From positions 3,410,001-3,474,000 of the forward strand of contig JBITNC010000001.1 of the NCBI GenBank assembly GCA_050084985.1: a stretch of DNA of 64,000 bases, read 5' to 3'. Of the stretch, positions 1 through 13,099 are shown piece by piece. A program made the position numbers and the translations under genes. Source of the DNA: Nageia nagi. Taxonomy: Eukaryota > Pinophyta. Below the pieces are notes generated by a model. The model saw only the letters and a list, made by a program, of their open reading frames with translations, was not told where the DNA came from and ran no database searches. Numbering within the stretch: position 1 is the stretch's first letter; every line of letters begins with the position of its first letter.

Positions 1-445
1 TCATTAGCTAAATGATCCACCAAGTGATTAGCTTCTCGATAATCATGGAGTATACTAATATTCTCACATCATCAATTATACATCAAGAATCCTCCATCAT
101 ATTGCTAATATCCCAACCTGATAGAGAGTTTCCCTTCAACAGATTGATTACATTGAAAGGATCACCCGTGATGACCCAATTAGCATAATTAAACCTGATA
201 ATCATAGAAAGACTAATGAATGTCACCCTAGCCTCCATAAAATGACTCGTATGATGCCCTAAAGGTTTAGTAACTAACATCTTAATCCTTCCTAAATGGT
301 CTCTTATCACTCCCATGGCTCCAATCGGACCAGGGTTACCTTTTGAGGAACCATCAAAATTAATGGCCAACCATCCTAAAGGAGGGAATATTAAATGGGC
401 TTCCTTATGAGGGTATTGCTCCCTATAATCAATTCTTCCCTCCAA
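1..445 (-). pseudogene. RNase H remnant of a plant LINE
   Basis: The frame from 445 down to 83 encodes a plant RVT_3-type RNase H: an N-terminal INFDGSSKGNPGP motif with the first catalytic Asp, a central MEAR with the catalytic Glu, and a VITGDP with the next Asp. Below 83 the frame stops, but another frame continues with HDYREANHLVDHLAN, the usual RNase H C-terminus, and runs off the window edge. So one frameshift separates the two parts. Such domains close ORF2 of many plant L1-type LINEs and also occur as isolated dispersed pieces. No reverse transcriptase lies just upstream (above 445), so this is a truncated copy. RNase H identity is seen; LINE origin is inferred. Confidence 0.75.
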
Positions 446-1466
446 CCCCTAGTTTAGTAGGATTGGAGCATAATAAAATGTAATATTTACCCATAAAAGT
501 TAGATTTTTTAAGTGGGTAGTTTCCATAATGGGGGCCTAAGTTCAAAACCCAATATCCTTCACATGGTATAATGGTTCTACACTATCAATGGAAGCTTAA
601 GTAGCTAGGACAAAGTTTCAGTATCCTTCTTCAAAATAATCAAAATAAAAATAAAAAATGCAATCACAAAATAATTTTCGAAATCACTTCTAGCTTCAAG
701 ATCCATGTCAAAGATCAATAACACAAATAAGCAAATCTTAAACCTTTTTATAATTATAATTTACAATATCTAGAGGAAGCTACAATGTTACTTAACTTCT
801 ATAGACTTGTAATAATCCAAAGGAAAAATTAAATTAGAATCTATTCTTTGAGATTTTTTATTTTCTATACCATTCTCATTTTTTAGAAACGTTTTTATTG
901 GAGATGACTTCTAATTGATTTTAATATTATATTTATTAATTCAAATTAGTGCACATGGTTTCAACATCAACTAAACATAAACATTAGAGAACAAAAATAA
1001 AACACAAGTTACATCTCCCCCAACCAATGTTTGATCTCATCAATTCAACCTTGTATTCCAACAAGGATCATACATATTTTTTTAATAAGAATTTTCCCAT
1101 TATGACTTGCATATTTAATTATGAAGCTAGAACTTCTTCCACCATGAATTTGACTTATTTTAAAAAAATTCAAGTGTTGTTACGAATGACCTCTAGTTCT
1201 AACCTCACCTTTATTATGTATATCTCCTTCACCAAGATTTGAATATCATGGGAAAAGTTACCTCCATGAATGAAATCCTACTCGCTCTCAAATATCTTCA
1301 TAGGCTCATTTCCATAGGTCTTAGTATCCTTTGATTTCGCCTTTCCTTTACGAGTCATCCTGTTGGACTCATCCAAACATAATTTGATATTCAATAGTAT
1401 TGATATGGTTTGGAAGTGCTTAAAAACATCTATAACAAGCCTAGAGGATGTATGCTCAACTTCTTG

Positions 1467-1765
1467 TGATGATCCTATTATACAATTCTACCAAACTCTA
1501 GCAAAACATTGAAATATTTAAACAACAAAATTCTATTACACTCAAATAAAATTTTGATCTAATAAATCTATGCATAAATTTGCATAATCATAATAGATCT
1601 AACAAATGCAACTAATAAATTCTAATTTGTATTAGCTATGAAAATAAGATATTTACACCATTTAAATCAACTCATACATTATCAGATTTGTACCACACAA
1701 TCTTTCAAGCTAGTCATACAATGTACTGCTGAAGAATTTTAATAATCAACTGCCAATAAACCTAG
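1467..1765 (-). repeat. Partial LTR of the element A family
   Basis: This segment matches the PBS-proximal 250-300 bp of the element A LTR at 24146-24400, with the same TGATGAT start and the shared ATTCTACCAAACTCTAGCAAAA block. Similarity ends at CCAATAAA around 1764. No primer-binding site flanks it, and the rest of the LTR is not next to it. The portion present here is just the portion missing from the 3' LTR of element A at 19820. Confidence 0.65.
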
Positions 1766-2270
1766 GGTTCATTTTAAGAAAAAAATATAATTTTGAATTA
1801 TATAAACAAAGGCCATTCTAATTCACTTCTGATTAGTAGGTTGACTATTCTCATAGAAGTGTGTATAGTAAAAATGGCTACTTCAAAATTCAAGAAAAAA
1901 ATTATGAAAAAGGTGATTCTTAAAAATAAAAAGTTTCTAAATATAACATTAATAACATTTTGAATATCATTGTAAGCATCAAGATTAATAATAATAATAT
2001 GATATTTTCTATATCTCCTAAATATAGAATTTTATAAAATATTTTGCAAAAAAGTTGCTATGATTCGTGTTTCTTAAAAGAGGTTGAACAATGCTAATTT
2101 GAGTAAGAAAGGTAAAATTATATTATATAAAAGATGCTAATACAAGAGAAACTATACAAATATACTAGATTTTACTAGTAGGTACTATAAAATAAAGTTA
2201 GAATATGAATCTAACTAATAGAGTTAATTAGAAGTAATTAAAATTATATTTATCTTAAAGAAATGTGAAT

Positions 2271-2462
2271 AATTAACATCAAGAGACATTCTACAATGAC
2301 AAACAAAAGGGAGGTAGAGAGGGGGAGAGCTAATTTCTTATTATTTAACATCGAAAGATATTCTACAATGAAAAACAAAGGGGAGGTAAAGAGGGGAGAG
2401 TTGATTTCTCATTATTAACATCGATAGACATTCTACAATGACAAATAAAGGGAAGGTAGAGA
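2271..2462. repeat. Tandem repeat, about 71 bp, 2.7 copies
   Basis: The block TTCTACAATGA recurs at 2289, 2361 and 2431, embedded in a longer unit with purine-rich GGGAGGTAGAGAGG and an AATTTCTTATTATT part. Spacings are 72 and 70 bp. No coding context. Confidence 0.8.
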
Positions 2463-5400
2463 GCCTAAATATCACACAAGTAAGTTTATCATTAATCAAA
2501 TAATTCAAATTGGTCCATAATTATAACATTTGTATAAATCAATGGTTGAAATTTATCCACAACTTTTTTTCATATTTAATAATTTTTAAGTGATATTTAC
2601 TTCTAATTTGTTTTTATAATTATTTAATAATATTTATGTAATGTATAAATTTATTTAAGATCCACAAGTTGAAAGTGATACTTCTCCAAATCTTATATTC
2701 TACAAATATATGTTCATATATACAATCATGCTTATTTCATGTTGCATAACAAAGATCAAAATTGAATCCGTCAATGCCGTCATAGGGCATTTTTTTCATC
2801 ATAGAATGGGCCTTAAAATATGCCTTTCATTTTAAAGAAAAAAATTAAATTATCTATCAATTACAAGGGATAACAAAATTTATAAACTTTCATTTGAAAG
2901 GTTCCTTGGAAAAAATTCTATAAAAAAATGGAGAATTGGAGTAGTGGACTTGTATTCATCTCAACATGACTAGGTATTGGCTCATCAAAAATTGTAAATG
3001 TGGACTTGTGGAGTGCCATGGAGTCTACAATATGGAAGCTTTATTTCAATTTCAAACTATCATTCAATATTGCATTCCTGCCCAATTTCAAGTACTAGTT
3101 TCATTTATCTGCTATTTATATTTAATATTCTATACTGGTAAGTTTGAAACTCTTACTATTATCGAGTCATCCGATGTACAATATTTGCATAATGTATAAA
3201 ACCATCCTTTTGGAGCTACCAAAAGTTTAATGGTTTGTGATGCGTGATAATGATATGGTGTTCCTTGTCCAAAATCTAGTGACTATACTATTGAAGAATG
3301 ATCCTAGGGAGTTTTATTATATTGAGGGTAACTCAGAGAGTCATATTTAGAATCAATACTGTATGATATAGTATGGTGTTTGGTGGGGGTGGGTTTGTTA
3401 AAAGTTATCCATTAGCGATGGCATTAGAGAGGATGCAAGATAATTATTTTGGTGGTGGTGTTTGTTAAGGAGGTGGAGCTACAATGGCATCTAACCACAC
3501 CTTGGTATGGAAGCCCCATCAAAGATGAAAGCACCAATAAGCAATTTTTTACACTTTGAAAGATTGATAATTTCTCATGAAATGTGAAGTATGTGATAGA
3601 AGTGTTGGATTTTTGATCTATGTGGGTATTGTGTGGCGATATGATGACCTTGTTGATCAAAAGCCTCTAAAAGCAAAAGTGATAGTTATGAGTATCATTC
3701 TTGTTGATTAGAAGACTCAAATTTCAAAGCAAACAAGTAGTTTCTCAACCATTCTATGCTTACTTTGCATGTATGTATCATAATACAAGGAAATAGTAAG
3801 TTATTAAATTACATTTTTAAGAAAAAAAATAAATCTATTATTATTCTATATATATTTATGGGCATTCAAGAGAATAATAGGTTATAAACATGGAATTTAT
3901 ATACTCTATATTTATTTTGTTTTATGTTTGAAGTCATAAAGTGAAATGGATCATCAAATTCAAAATTTGATAAGAAATATATGATAAAATGAGATAATAC
4001 TTATAAAATAGGATACAATCTTATTTGAAACTAGAAACTTGTTTCTATAATATTATTATTTTCTTATAATTTATTGTATAAAATATTTAAATATTATTTC
4101 AAAAGGACAAAGTAAATAAAAAAAATATCAATTGAAATACAAAATAAAAATTTCTCCATCAACAATGAAGGGTGAGAAAAATTGAACCTTTCAATTGAAA
4201 ATCTTGTTCACAACGAACAACTTGTGGTAGGCTATTACATAGCATGCATGTCTCGTATTGGGAATGGAACATGAGACACAGGTTGCAGCAAGATCAACAC
4301 ATGATCAACTCAGCTAACAACCTAGACATATTTACTTATCATTATTTTTTATATAATATATATTTTTTTATAATAAACTTGTAAAAATTATAATAATTAT
4401 AATTACGAATTTTTACATATAATGATTAAACTTAGTAACTATTTTTTACTATTTACATTTCTAAAAATGTTTTTCAATTTATTAATTAGTGTATAATTTA
4501 TTTTATTTAATATTTAAATGTATTTATTGTAAAATGCTAAATGGAGTTAGTTTAAAAACAAATATATTACAAAATTTCAAAATTTAAAATTGTTCTATTT
4601 AAATGAAAAATATTTATTAATTGTATTGCATATAACTAAATTGATAATAAAATATTATAAAACAAATTAGAGAGACCTTCATTCTAAGATCACTTGGATC
4701 CACAACGACAAGTATTGGAACTTAAAATCCAAACACACAAATCCTCGCAACGATACCATTTGATGATTAAAATACTTATTCTATTCAAAACCACTGGTGT
4801 AAATTAATAATAATAATATAAGATTTGATAAGATATGGCATATGCTTATAGCCAAGAACAAATCATATAAAATAATTACAAAATTTAAAAAGCCCTATTC
4901 TTTGGATCTTCATCAACATTGTAATACCATCAAATTGAGTCCCTCGAAACATGTTCTATTGATTTTGTAAAATATTTTGGCGAGCCAAATGTTAGGTAGT
5001 AAATTAATTATCGCTCATTAATATTTTTTTTGCCAGGTAACTATGATCACTCATCTATCAATTGGTCTTATATGTGACACACCAAGCTTTTACAACTCAG
5101 AGCAAGATATAGATTGATTTCTATTAGTATTATTTCTAAATTGTGGATGTATTTCATTTAATCATAATTATTCGATGTAATAGTAGGTTGGTTAAAAAAA
5201 TATGGTTAATAAACTAATTATTATGCACAAAAGTTATTTAATGGAAGTTTTTATAATTATTTTTATTTTATTATTATATTTAATTTGTGATTAATAAATT
5301 AATTTAGATATTTGTTCCATACAATTGTTCCATAGATCTCTCTTGTCTCTAGTGGACATTAATAAACTTTCTTTCTAATATTGATATAACTTACAATAAT

Positions 5401-6921
5401 TTAATTAATATTTAACTTCTCAACTATTAAACATCTCTTCATTACTTAGATTTTCTATAAATGTATTTTTCATGGGAAAAATAAAATATAAGAATCATAT
5501 CTTTATTTAGTTTGCACAATAATGGTAATTTGTATTAGGTTTGTTTTATGATGTGTTATGTTGATGGTTAATCTTGTAGTTATTTTATTGCTTTATTGAT
5601 TTCATAAAAACCTTTGATATTATCCCTCAAATAAATTTTTGAAGTGTACAATTAAACTAGATATACATTATGAACTAAAATTTGCAGTTTATATGCTTTA
5701 TGACCTTAACTTTCTCAATTGATTCTTATAATATTTTTGTTTACTTATGATTTTTCCAATTGTTTCTATTTTTTATAACTTAGAAAATTATTTTATTTTT
5801 ACAATAGATATTGTCTTGTAAAATATCGACAATGTTTTACAAATTTTGACAACTAATATTTTAGTTTACTATCAACTTCAACTTGCCATGCTTTGTCATT
5901 TTAAGATGCTTGGATTTTGCTCCAAAATTATGATATTTGGTAATATCACCATTAGAACACAAAGAAAACTAACTAATAATTAAATGCACCTCAAAACTAT
6001 TTCGCAAAATCTATACTATGAGTTTTAGATCAACATTCATCTATGCATACAAGAAGGATTGACATATTAATTCTAGGGTAATGCAAACTACAAGCACTAA
6101 GAAGCAAGTCAAAAAATCCCAAGATTGAGTGCAAAGCCCTTATTTAAAATAATTGATAATAATTAGTTTTAAATCTATGATTCTTTAGCATATCTTGACT
6201 CTCTAAATCATGCAACCATTTACCCCCGAACTTCAAAAATACAAAAGTCATTTGAATAAATTTTAGTTAATTAGTTCACTAAAGCTTAACTCTCTAATTT
6301 GGAATGCCTTGTAGTTACGATTGGTCATGCCAAATCCCCTATTGAAACTAATAATGAGGGAGGATTCAAATGCATATGCTAAAGAGATGACCAATACAAT
6401 AACACTTCATCCACTCATGAAGTAGAAAACCTATGGAACCAAATGAAATAGATCGTATAAGAAGCATCATGCAAAGTAAAGGGGCATCTAATTGAGAAGA
6501 AGGACAATACCAACAACTTCAAAAGGGGGTTCATGAATGAGCTTGAGCACTCGATGGCTACCTTCTCAAAGATGTTATTTATGAAAGAGTTAATGATGCT
6601 TATGGTTCATTATATCTTTTTAACAACAAAAAATGACTTGTTATAATTGATTAATTTCAATGAAGTTTATAGGTCGAGACTTAAAATAGAAGGCTTTATA
6701 ATCAAGTTTGTGTACCATGAATGGTGGTCTTCTTTAATATGTATAATTTAAAATCAACATTGTATAATTGATTTGGAGTTTTCAATACGAATGGAGGATA
6801 TTTCCCACTTTTATGCTTTTAAGATGATCTACTTGCTTTGAGAGTACAATGATTATGGAAAAGCATCATGATTTGTATTCATGAAGTCAATTAGATCCAA
6901 TTTGTCTATGAGCACCAATTG

Positions 6922-7035
6922 ACATAGTTCATTGCATATGAATTCGAGATGTGAAACCAACATATTTCATCGTGTATGAGTATGAGATGTGAAACCTACA
7001 TAGTTCACCTCATATGAATATGAGATATGATGATC
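6922..7035. repeat. Tandem repeat, 38 bp, 3 copies
   Basis: The start ACAT(A/T)(G/T)TTCA recurs at 6922, 6960 and 6998, exactly 38 bp apart; each unit continues into a GTATGAATATGAGATGTG-like block. It lies about 200 bp left of the Copia insertion. Confidence 0.8.
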
Positions 7036-7235
7036 TACATACTTAAAATAAATTTTACATTATGAAAGTACATAAGAATTAAGTTATTCATATTATAAAA
7101 ATACTACTTATAGCTTATAAGTAGTTATAATTAGTTGAAAAAAATATTTTATTATTAAAAATTATAAAAAAGCTATGTTGGACTATTATCATATCTTTTG
7201 ATATAACTATTTTATATTATAAAAGATATGAATAT

Positions 7236-7599
7236 TTTTGCAAGTACACTTCATCAGACTTCAAAATTCAAACTCAAAAATGTCAATGGCGAATTGTCAA
7301 GTCATTTTTTGCCCTTCTCAGTTGCTTTATTCATCACTTTTCCTTCTATTTCTTTCAATTAAGCTTCAAGATGCTTAAATAAATAATTCGGACTTGTTCT
7401 TGGGTTGGATTGTGGTGTAGATTGGTGTAACTCATAGATTACACCTAGACTTGTGATGCAAACTATTTGATAAAATGTCACAATAGTTTTCCATAATAAA
7501 TCTTCAGATTTATCCCAATTTCGTTTTGTATAATTTATTGATGTTTGTATGGAGAATGTTAATACATTGTACATTATAAATTTATAGTAATAAACTTCA
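7236..7599 (+). repeat. 5' LTR of Copia G
   Basis: Starts with a decayed TG (TTTTGCAAGTACAC) and ends in CTTCA just before the primer-binding site. It shares nearly all its right half with 13380-13580. A block of roughly 150 bp present in the 3' LTR is replaced by shorter unrelated sequence here. Confidence 0.9.
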
Positions 7600-7601
7600 T
7601 T

Positions 7602-7613
7602 TGGTATCAGAGC
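7602..7613 (+). other. Primer-binding site, initiator tRNA-Met
   Basis: TGGTATCAGAGC, complementary to the 3' end of plant initiator methionine tRNA, two bases after the LTR end. Confidence 0.95.
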
Positions 7614-7721
7614 TTGAAGATCACGGATTGAGTTTTTTGTTGGGTTTGAAAACTATGTGTGTTGTGCAAAAGTTTAGAAATAATTTTTTGCAAAGCCAAG
7701 TTGTGTTGAAGATTTGTTGTA

Positions 7722-8641
7722 ATGGTAAGCAACTCAAATTCAATACTAATCCTTGAATTTTATGGGACTGATTATGAATATTGGAGCATCAAGCTGATGA
7801 CTCTAAATGGATACAAAGAGTTTGATGATTAGATTGTTATGAGTGAAGACACTAAAAATGAGACTAAGGAGAAGAAGAAGAAGAAGAACTTCTTGGCTTT
7901 GTCTCATATCCAAGCTGCTCTTGATAAGAATTATTCCCATGAATCTCTTCCCACAAAATTGCTTTTAATGCATGGAAAGCTTTGAAAGAAGGCTACTAAG
8001 GAAGTGTCAAACTGAAGGAGATCAAGCTTCAGACCTTGAGAAGAGATTTTGAGAATCTCAAACAACATGAAAATGAGAGTGTGGGTGATTATTGTGTAAG
8101 GGTGAAGGCCATAGTGAACAAAATGTTCACCCTTAGTGATGATATGGACAAAGATTTAGTGATTAAGAAAGTCTTGAGGACTTTACTATCAAAATGGGAT
8201 AATGTGGCTCTTGTTATTGAAAAGACCAAAGACCTTTCCACCATGGAGTTTGATCAATTAGTTGGCTCTCTTACATCTCACGAAGAGAGATTTTTGAGAA
8301 GATCCAACATTGGTGCAAGTGAAGAACAAGCATTCTTATTCAGGGAGAATGAAAACAATAATGGAAGACATCAAAGTAGAGGCTCTAGAGGTAGAGGTCA
8401 AAATGGAAGAGGAGGAAGAAGAGGCTCTTTTAGAAAAGGAAGAGGGAGAGATCAGATTCTTGATGGGGACCAAGCCAATAATGCAAGTACAAGCACAAGT
8501 GCAAGAGGAGGATCTAGTTCCAAAGGTAGAGGAAGAGACAAGAAGAATGTGCAATGTTATAATTGTAACAAGTATGGTCATTATGAGAGGGAGTGTAGGC
8601 TCAAACAAGCCTCTCAAAATAGTAGTACATCAACCAATTAT
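7722..8641 (+). pseudogene. Copia gag, broken
   Basis: The ATG at 7722 opens a frame with the usual Copia gag start (LEFYGTDYEYWSIKLMTLNGY) that stops in a TAG shortly after. The main open part, 8036-8641, holds the gag body (LRRDFENLKQHENESVGDYCVRVK), a basic Arg/Gly linker, and a CCHC zinc knuckle, CYNCNKYGHYERECR. The frame is then cut by the CACTA element at 8642 and resumes on its right side at 9717 in the same phase. Gag would package the element RNA in cytoplasmic particles. Confidence 0.9.
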
Positions 8642-9716
8642 CACTACTACATTTTAGTGATTTTGCATCATACAATGCATCATAAAATTGCATTTTAATG
8701 TAGTGACATAATATGCATAATTATTTTGCATGTCCACATCAATCTAGATAAAACTATTTTTTTGACTCATTGCTTGATGCATGGAATGACACATTACTTG
8801 ACACATTGTATGATGCATTGCTTGATGCATTGTTTGATGTATTTTAGTATGTCAAGCAATGTGTTAAGTAATACATGATACAAAAAAAAAGTGCAAATCA
8901 TACACATGGATGATGGCATGATCCGCTATCAATTGTTGATGCATTCCCTTGATCGACAATGGAGTTTTAATGGTGGGTATGATGACATTGATGAGTAAAT
9001 AAAGGAGTTTTATATTTATAAGGGTATTTTTAGCAATACAAGGCTGTATTTTTAGTGATATAGGTTTGCAAGAGTTGAATACAAGTTGGAGAATGTAGAT
9101 AGTAGTGTGTATATGCATTTTATGGTAAGAAAAATGTGCATTGCATGCTTCAACCACCCACGTAGTTGGTAGAGGAGGCTGTCAAATTTTGGTGGATGCC
9201 CATGAAGTTTTTGATTGTATGCTCATGGAATATGATAATTTCGAGTTACCAAAGATTCAATTTTCTTAAAAAAGCATCGAAAATATTTCAACAAGTGCAA
9301 TAAACACCAAGAATAGTCCAACCAAATGAATTCACCTTTCCCAACATCCTCAAAGCATGCACCAAAATGAGAGATTTGTAAAATGGCTTATACATACATC
9401 AAAGACTCTTTAAAATAAATTTTTTATTGAATGTTATGGTTGTGAGTACCCTGTTAGACATATATGCAAAATATGGAACATAGAGAAGATAGAAAAATTG
9501 TTTAACAAGATGCAAACTCTTATCCCTATCATGTTGATGCATATATGACATATAAAGAGTCATGTATAGAATCAATTATTTGATGCTTTGAATGATGCTT
9601 TGTTTGATAGTACCCTTAGTGTTAATTGATGTGTCAAGATTTCTACGATTTGTTTTTTTAAATAAGACTGTGGATTGATGCATTGTATGATGCAAAATCG
9701 CTAAAATGTAGTAGTG
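8642..9716. mobile_element. Non-autonomous CACTA (En/Spm) transposon
   Basis: The ends are inverted repeats of 41 bp (8642-8682 and 9676-9716) that differ at one position and begin with CACTA. The 3-bp duplication TAT flanks them (8639-8641 and 9717-9719), as expected for CACTA elements. Subterminal regions on both sides hold many copies of TTGATGCATTG / ATGATGCATTG and variants, in the role of transposase-binding repeats. The 1,075-bp body has no transposase-like frame, so this is a deletion derivative moved by an enzyme made elsewhere. It inserted into Copia gag between two codons, so removing it restores the host reading frame. Confidence 0.93.
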
Positions 9717-10148
9717 TATGGAGAAGAGGAATCCTATGAAGATGATTACTTATTTCTTTCTACTATGCAAGAGAAGAATCATGGAGGCAAAGCACTTCTT
9801 TCATAAGACAAACTAAAAGAGTTCATAAATGATGAAACTTGGGTTCTTGATAGTGGTTGTTCCAACCATACGATTGAAAAAAAGGAGATTTTTTAATCTC
9901 TTGATCATTCCTATAGTTCCAGTATCAAACTTGGGGATGAGAAAACATTAGAGGTGATTGCAAAGGGGGAAATGGCAATTCCTACCAAAAAAGGTACTAT
10001 GAAGGTAAAAAGTATCTATTTTGCTCCTGATTTGAAACATTCTCTCTTAAATGTTGGGCAAATGCTTGAAAATAATTATAAGTTGGCTTTTGAAGATAAA
10101 ATGTGCAAAATATATGAAAGAACAAAGGTGGAAGGCTGGTTACTATAG
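9717..10148 (+). pseudogene. Copia protease region
   Basis: After the CACTA element the gag frame continues briefly to a stop, then WVLDSGCSNH marks the aspartic protease active site (D-S-G) near 9840. A frameshift follows, and 9954-10148 continues in another frame with the protease C-terminal part (KSIYFAPDLKHSLLNVGQM). The protease would cut the Gag-Pol precursor. Inactive because of the breaks. Confidence 0.85.
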
Positions 10149-10213
10149 TAAAAATGAATAAAAACTAACATTTTCCCATCAAGTTTGTTGACCAAGGGGG
10201 AGGATTTGCTTGT

Positions 10214-11570
10214 GTGAGAATTGATGATAATGCAACTTTATGGCATCTGAGATTTGGTCATGTGAATTTTCAAAGTTTAAAGATTATATCTCCACTTGTG
10301 TATGATTTGCCAAAGGTCTCAGATACTACAAAAATTTGTAAAGGGTGTGCTATTGGAAAGCATGCAAGGGGGCATTTTCCAAAGAATGAAGCATGGAGGG
10401 CCCAATATCTTCTACAACTAGTTCATAGTGATCTTTGTGAACCAATGCAAACACAAAGTATGGCTAAAGCTTCTTATTTTCTTACCTTTATTGATGATTT
10501 TTATACATATTGTTGGGTGTATTTTCTTAAACACAAAGATGAGGCATTTGAGTGCTTCAAGGATTTTAAAGCTAGTGTTGAGAATTAGAGTGGGAATACT
10601 ATTAAGTGTTTAAGGACCAATTGTGGTGGTGAGTTTTGCTCTAACAATTTCTTGAATTTTTGTAGATATTTCAGCATTAAAAGGTAATTAACATCACCAT
10701 ATACACCCCAAAAAAATGAGGCAGCTGAAAGAAAGAACCGAACTTTGGTAGAGATGGCAAGGTGTATGATGCACATAAAAGGTTTGAGTAATTATTTTTG
10801 GGATGAAGCTATAAGGACTGTTGTTTATATTTTAAATAGGATTCATACAAGGATTTTGGATAATATTACTCCATATGAATGTTGGCTTGGAAAAAAGCCA
10901 AGTGTGAAACATTTCAAAGTATTTGGTTGTCTAATATATGTTCATGTGAGTGATGAGCATAGAAAAAAGCTTGATGCTAAGAGTGGGAGGGGTATTTTTA
11001 TTGGCTAAAGTGAACACTCCAAAGATTATAGATTTTTTAATCCAATCTCTCACAAAGTTGTGGTATCCAAAGATGCCATTTTTGATGAAGGGGGAAGTTA
11101 GAAGTATCAAAAATGCCAAAAGCTATTTATTGATGATAGTATGTTTGAAGAAGTTACTTCAAATGATCAAGGAAGTGTTTAGCCCAACCATTTTTTTCAT
11201 AATAAAGTTCAGCCCAGATTTGATTCCTCATCATAAATGGGATCTTCTAGTGCACCATAAAGTCCACATTATGGTTCTTCTTCACCTCCATCACCAAGTG
11301 AGTGTGTAAATCAGTCAATGAAAGGTAAAATATTGTTGAAAGATAATCCATCTTCCCAAATGTTAGATCAAAACTTTTCTATAAGGTTGATAAGGAGTCA
11401 ACACAAGGATCTTGATACTACATTGCAAAGGCTTGAAAACTTCCAAATGTTGGGAGATGAAGACAATGGTGAGCCCAAATGTGATATGGTAAATTGTGCA
11501 CTTATTTCTACTACTTCCAATGCACATGTTTCTAAATATTCTAAAGTTACTAAACTTGATGATTTTTAGC
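10214..11570 (+). pseudogene. Copia integrase, broken
   Basis: 10214-10588 opens with the GAG-pre-integrase motif LWHLRFGHVNFQSL, followed by the zinc-binding C-x2-C and the catalytic core start HSDLCEPM and FIDDFYTYCWVYF. A TAG ends this frame at 10588; 10745-11008 continues with ARCMMHIKG, YILNRIHTR and FGCLIYVHV, typical of the core C-terminus. The variable linker to reverse transcriptase runs to about 11570 with frame changes. Integrase would insert the cDNA; the copy is dead. Confidence 0.88.
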
Positions 11571-11617
11571 CTTCTTATTTTGAATAAGCTTGTTCTAACA
11601 AAATATGGATAAAGGCT

Positions 11618-13075
11618 ATGAATGAGGAGATGTCTTCCATTGTCAAGAATGACACATGGGAGTTATGTAATATGCCCACAAAAAGAAAATATGTTGGATG
11701 TAAATGGATCTACAAGATTAAGAGGAATAGTGATGGTTCCATTGAAAGGTATAAAGCATGGTTGGTAGCAAAAGGGTTCACACAAAAGTATGACATAGAG
11801 TATGAGAAGACTTTTGCTCCTGTTGCAAGGCAAGAGACCATTCAGATGATGCTTTCATTGGCTTCCCATAAGCATTGGAATGTGCATCACATGGATGTGA
11901 AGAGTGCATTCCTTAATGGCTATCTTGCAGAAGAGGTATATGTGGCACAACCTCAAGGTTTTGAGGTTCAAGGAAAAGAGGATCATGTCTATAGATTGAA
12001 GAAGGCCTTATATGGGATGAAGCAAGCTCCAATAGATTGGTACACAAGAATCAATGAATACTTTCTTAATTGTGGCTTTCAATGAAGTAAGAGTGAGCAC
12101 ACCTTGTATTACAAAAACAAGGTATTGATATTCTACTTGTTTGCTTGTATGTTGATGACTTATTTATGGGAAGTAGTTCTTCATTATATGATTCTTTTAA
12201 GGTTGATATGGAAAAGGAATTTGATATGATTGATCTTGGTTTTATGAGTTACTTCTTAGGCATGGAAGTACATCAAACACATGATGAAATATTTCTTTGC
12301 CAAAGCAAATATGTGAGGGAGATGTTGAAGAAGTTTGGCATGAGTGAATGCAAACTTGTAGCTACTCCAATTTCCCATGGAGAGCTTTTGTGTTTAGATG
12401 ATGGGGCTAAAAAAGGATGTGAAATAGATTATAAGAGCATTATAGGGATTCTAATGTTCCTTTGTAATACAAGATCAAATATATGTTATGCGATATCTCT
12501 TTGTTCTAGGTACATGGATGATCCTTCTTGCTTACACTTGAAAGTAGCTAAGAGAATACTGAGTTATGTACATGGTACAATAAATTATGGTCTTCATTAC
12601 TTCTCTACTAATAATTTGAAGTTGGTTGGTTTTAGTGTCAATGATTGGAGGAGTAATCTTGATGATCGAAAGTCCACTAGTGGTAATTGCTTCTCACTTG
12701 GTACTAGGTTGATTACCTAGAGTTCAAATAAGCAATTTGTAGTTGCTTTATCTTATACTAAGGTTGAATATATAGCATTGACCTCAATTGGTACACAAGC
12801 CTTGTGGCTTAGGAAAGTTCTCTATGAGGTTGATGAGAAGTAAAAACATTCTACTGCACTTTTTGTGACAACCAAAGTACCATTAAATTGGCATAAAATC
12901 CATTCCATCATGCACGTTCTAAACACTTGGATATCAAGTATCATTTTATCATAGACATGGAGGAGAAGAATCTAATAAAACTAAGGTAATGCAATACTAA
13001 GGATCAAATTGCTGATATATTCACAAAATAAGTTGTTAGATCCCAGTTTCTGATGTTGAGAGACTTGATTGTTAG
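11618..13075 (+). pseudogene. Copia reverse transcriptase and RNase H, broken
   Basis: 11618-12085 holds the fingers and first palm motifs: NDTWELC, GCKWIYKIKRNSDGSIERYKA, RLVAKGF-like, HHMDVKSAFLNGYL (first catalytic Asp) and LYGMKQAP. After a frameshift, 12145-12720 carries the YVDD box and the thumb (YFLGMEV). RNase H follows in about 12600-13075 (STSGNCFSLG, then the SSNKQ and EY motifs) with a stop at 12718. Strong order and motif match to Ty1/Copia; disabled by frameshifts and stops. Confidence 0.92.
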
Positions 13076-13086
13076 CCCTCTCACCA

Positions 13087-13098
13087 TCAAGGGGGAGT
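13087..13098 (+). other. Polypurine tract of Copia G
   Basis: Purine run AAGGGGGAG directly before the 3' LTR; primes plus-strand cDNA. Confidence 0.9.
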
Positions 13099-13099
13099 A

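Larger units (their letters stand above)
446..7230. other. AT-rich non-coding stretch
   Basis: I find no coding region here on either strand; the open frames present are short, low in complexity and resemble no family I know. The base composition is strongly A+T with long poly-A and poly-T runs. Apart from the LTR fragment and two small tandem repeats listed separately, I see only unassigned, probably very old repeat debris. Confidence 0.5.

Noticed and set aside
8310-8657. Open frames of 115 and 93 residues on both strands over the Copia gag basic region
   Set aside because: They are other-frame readings of the Arg/Gly-rich gag linker; composition is simple and no start context or family match exists.
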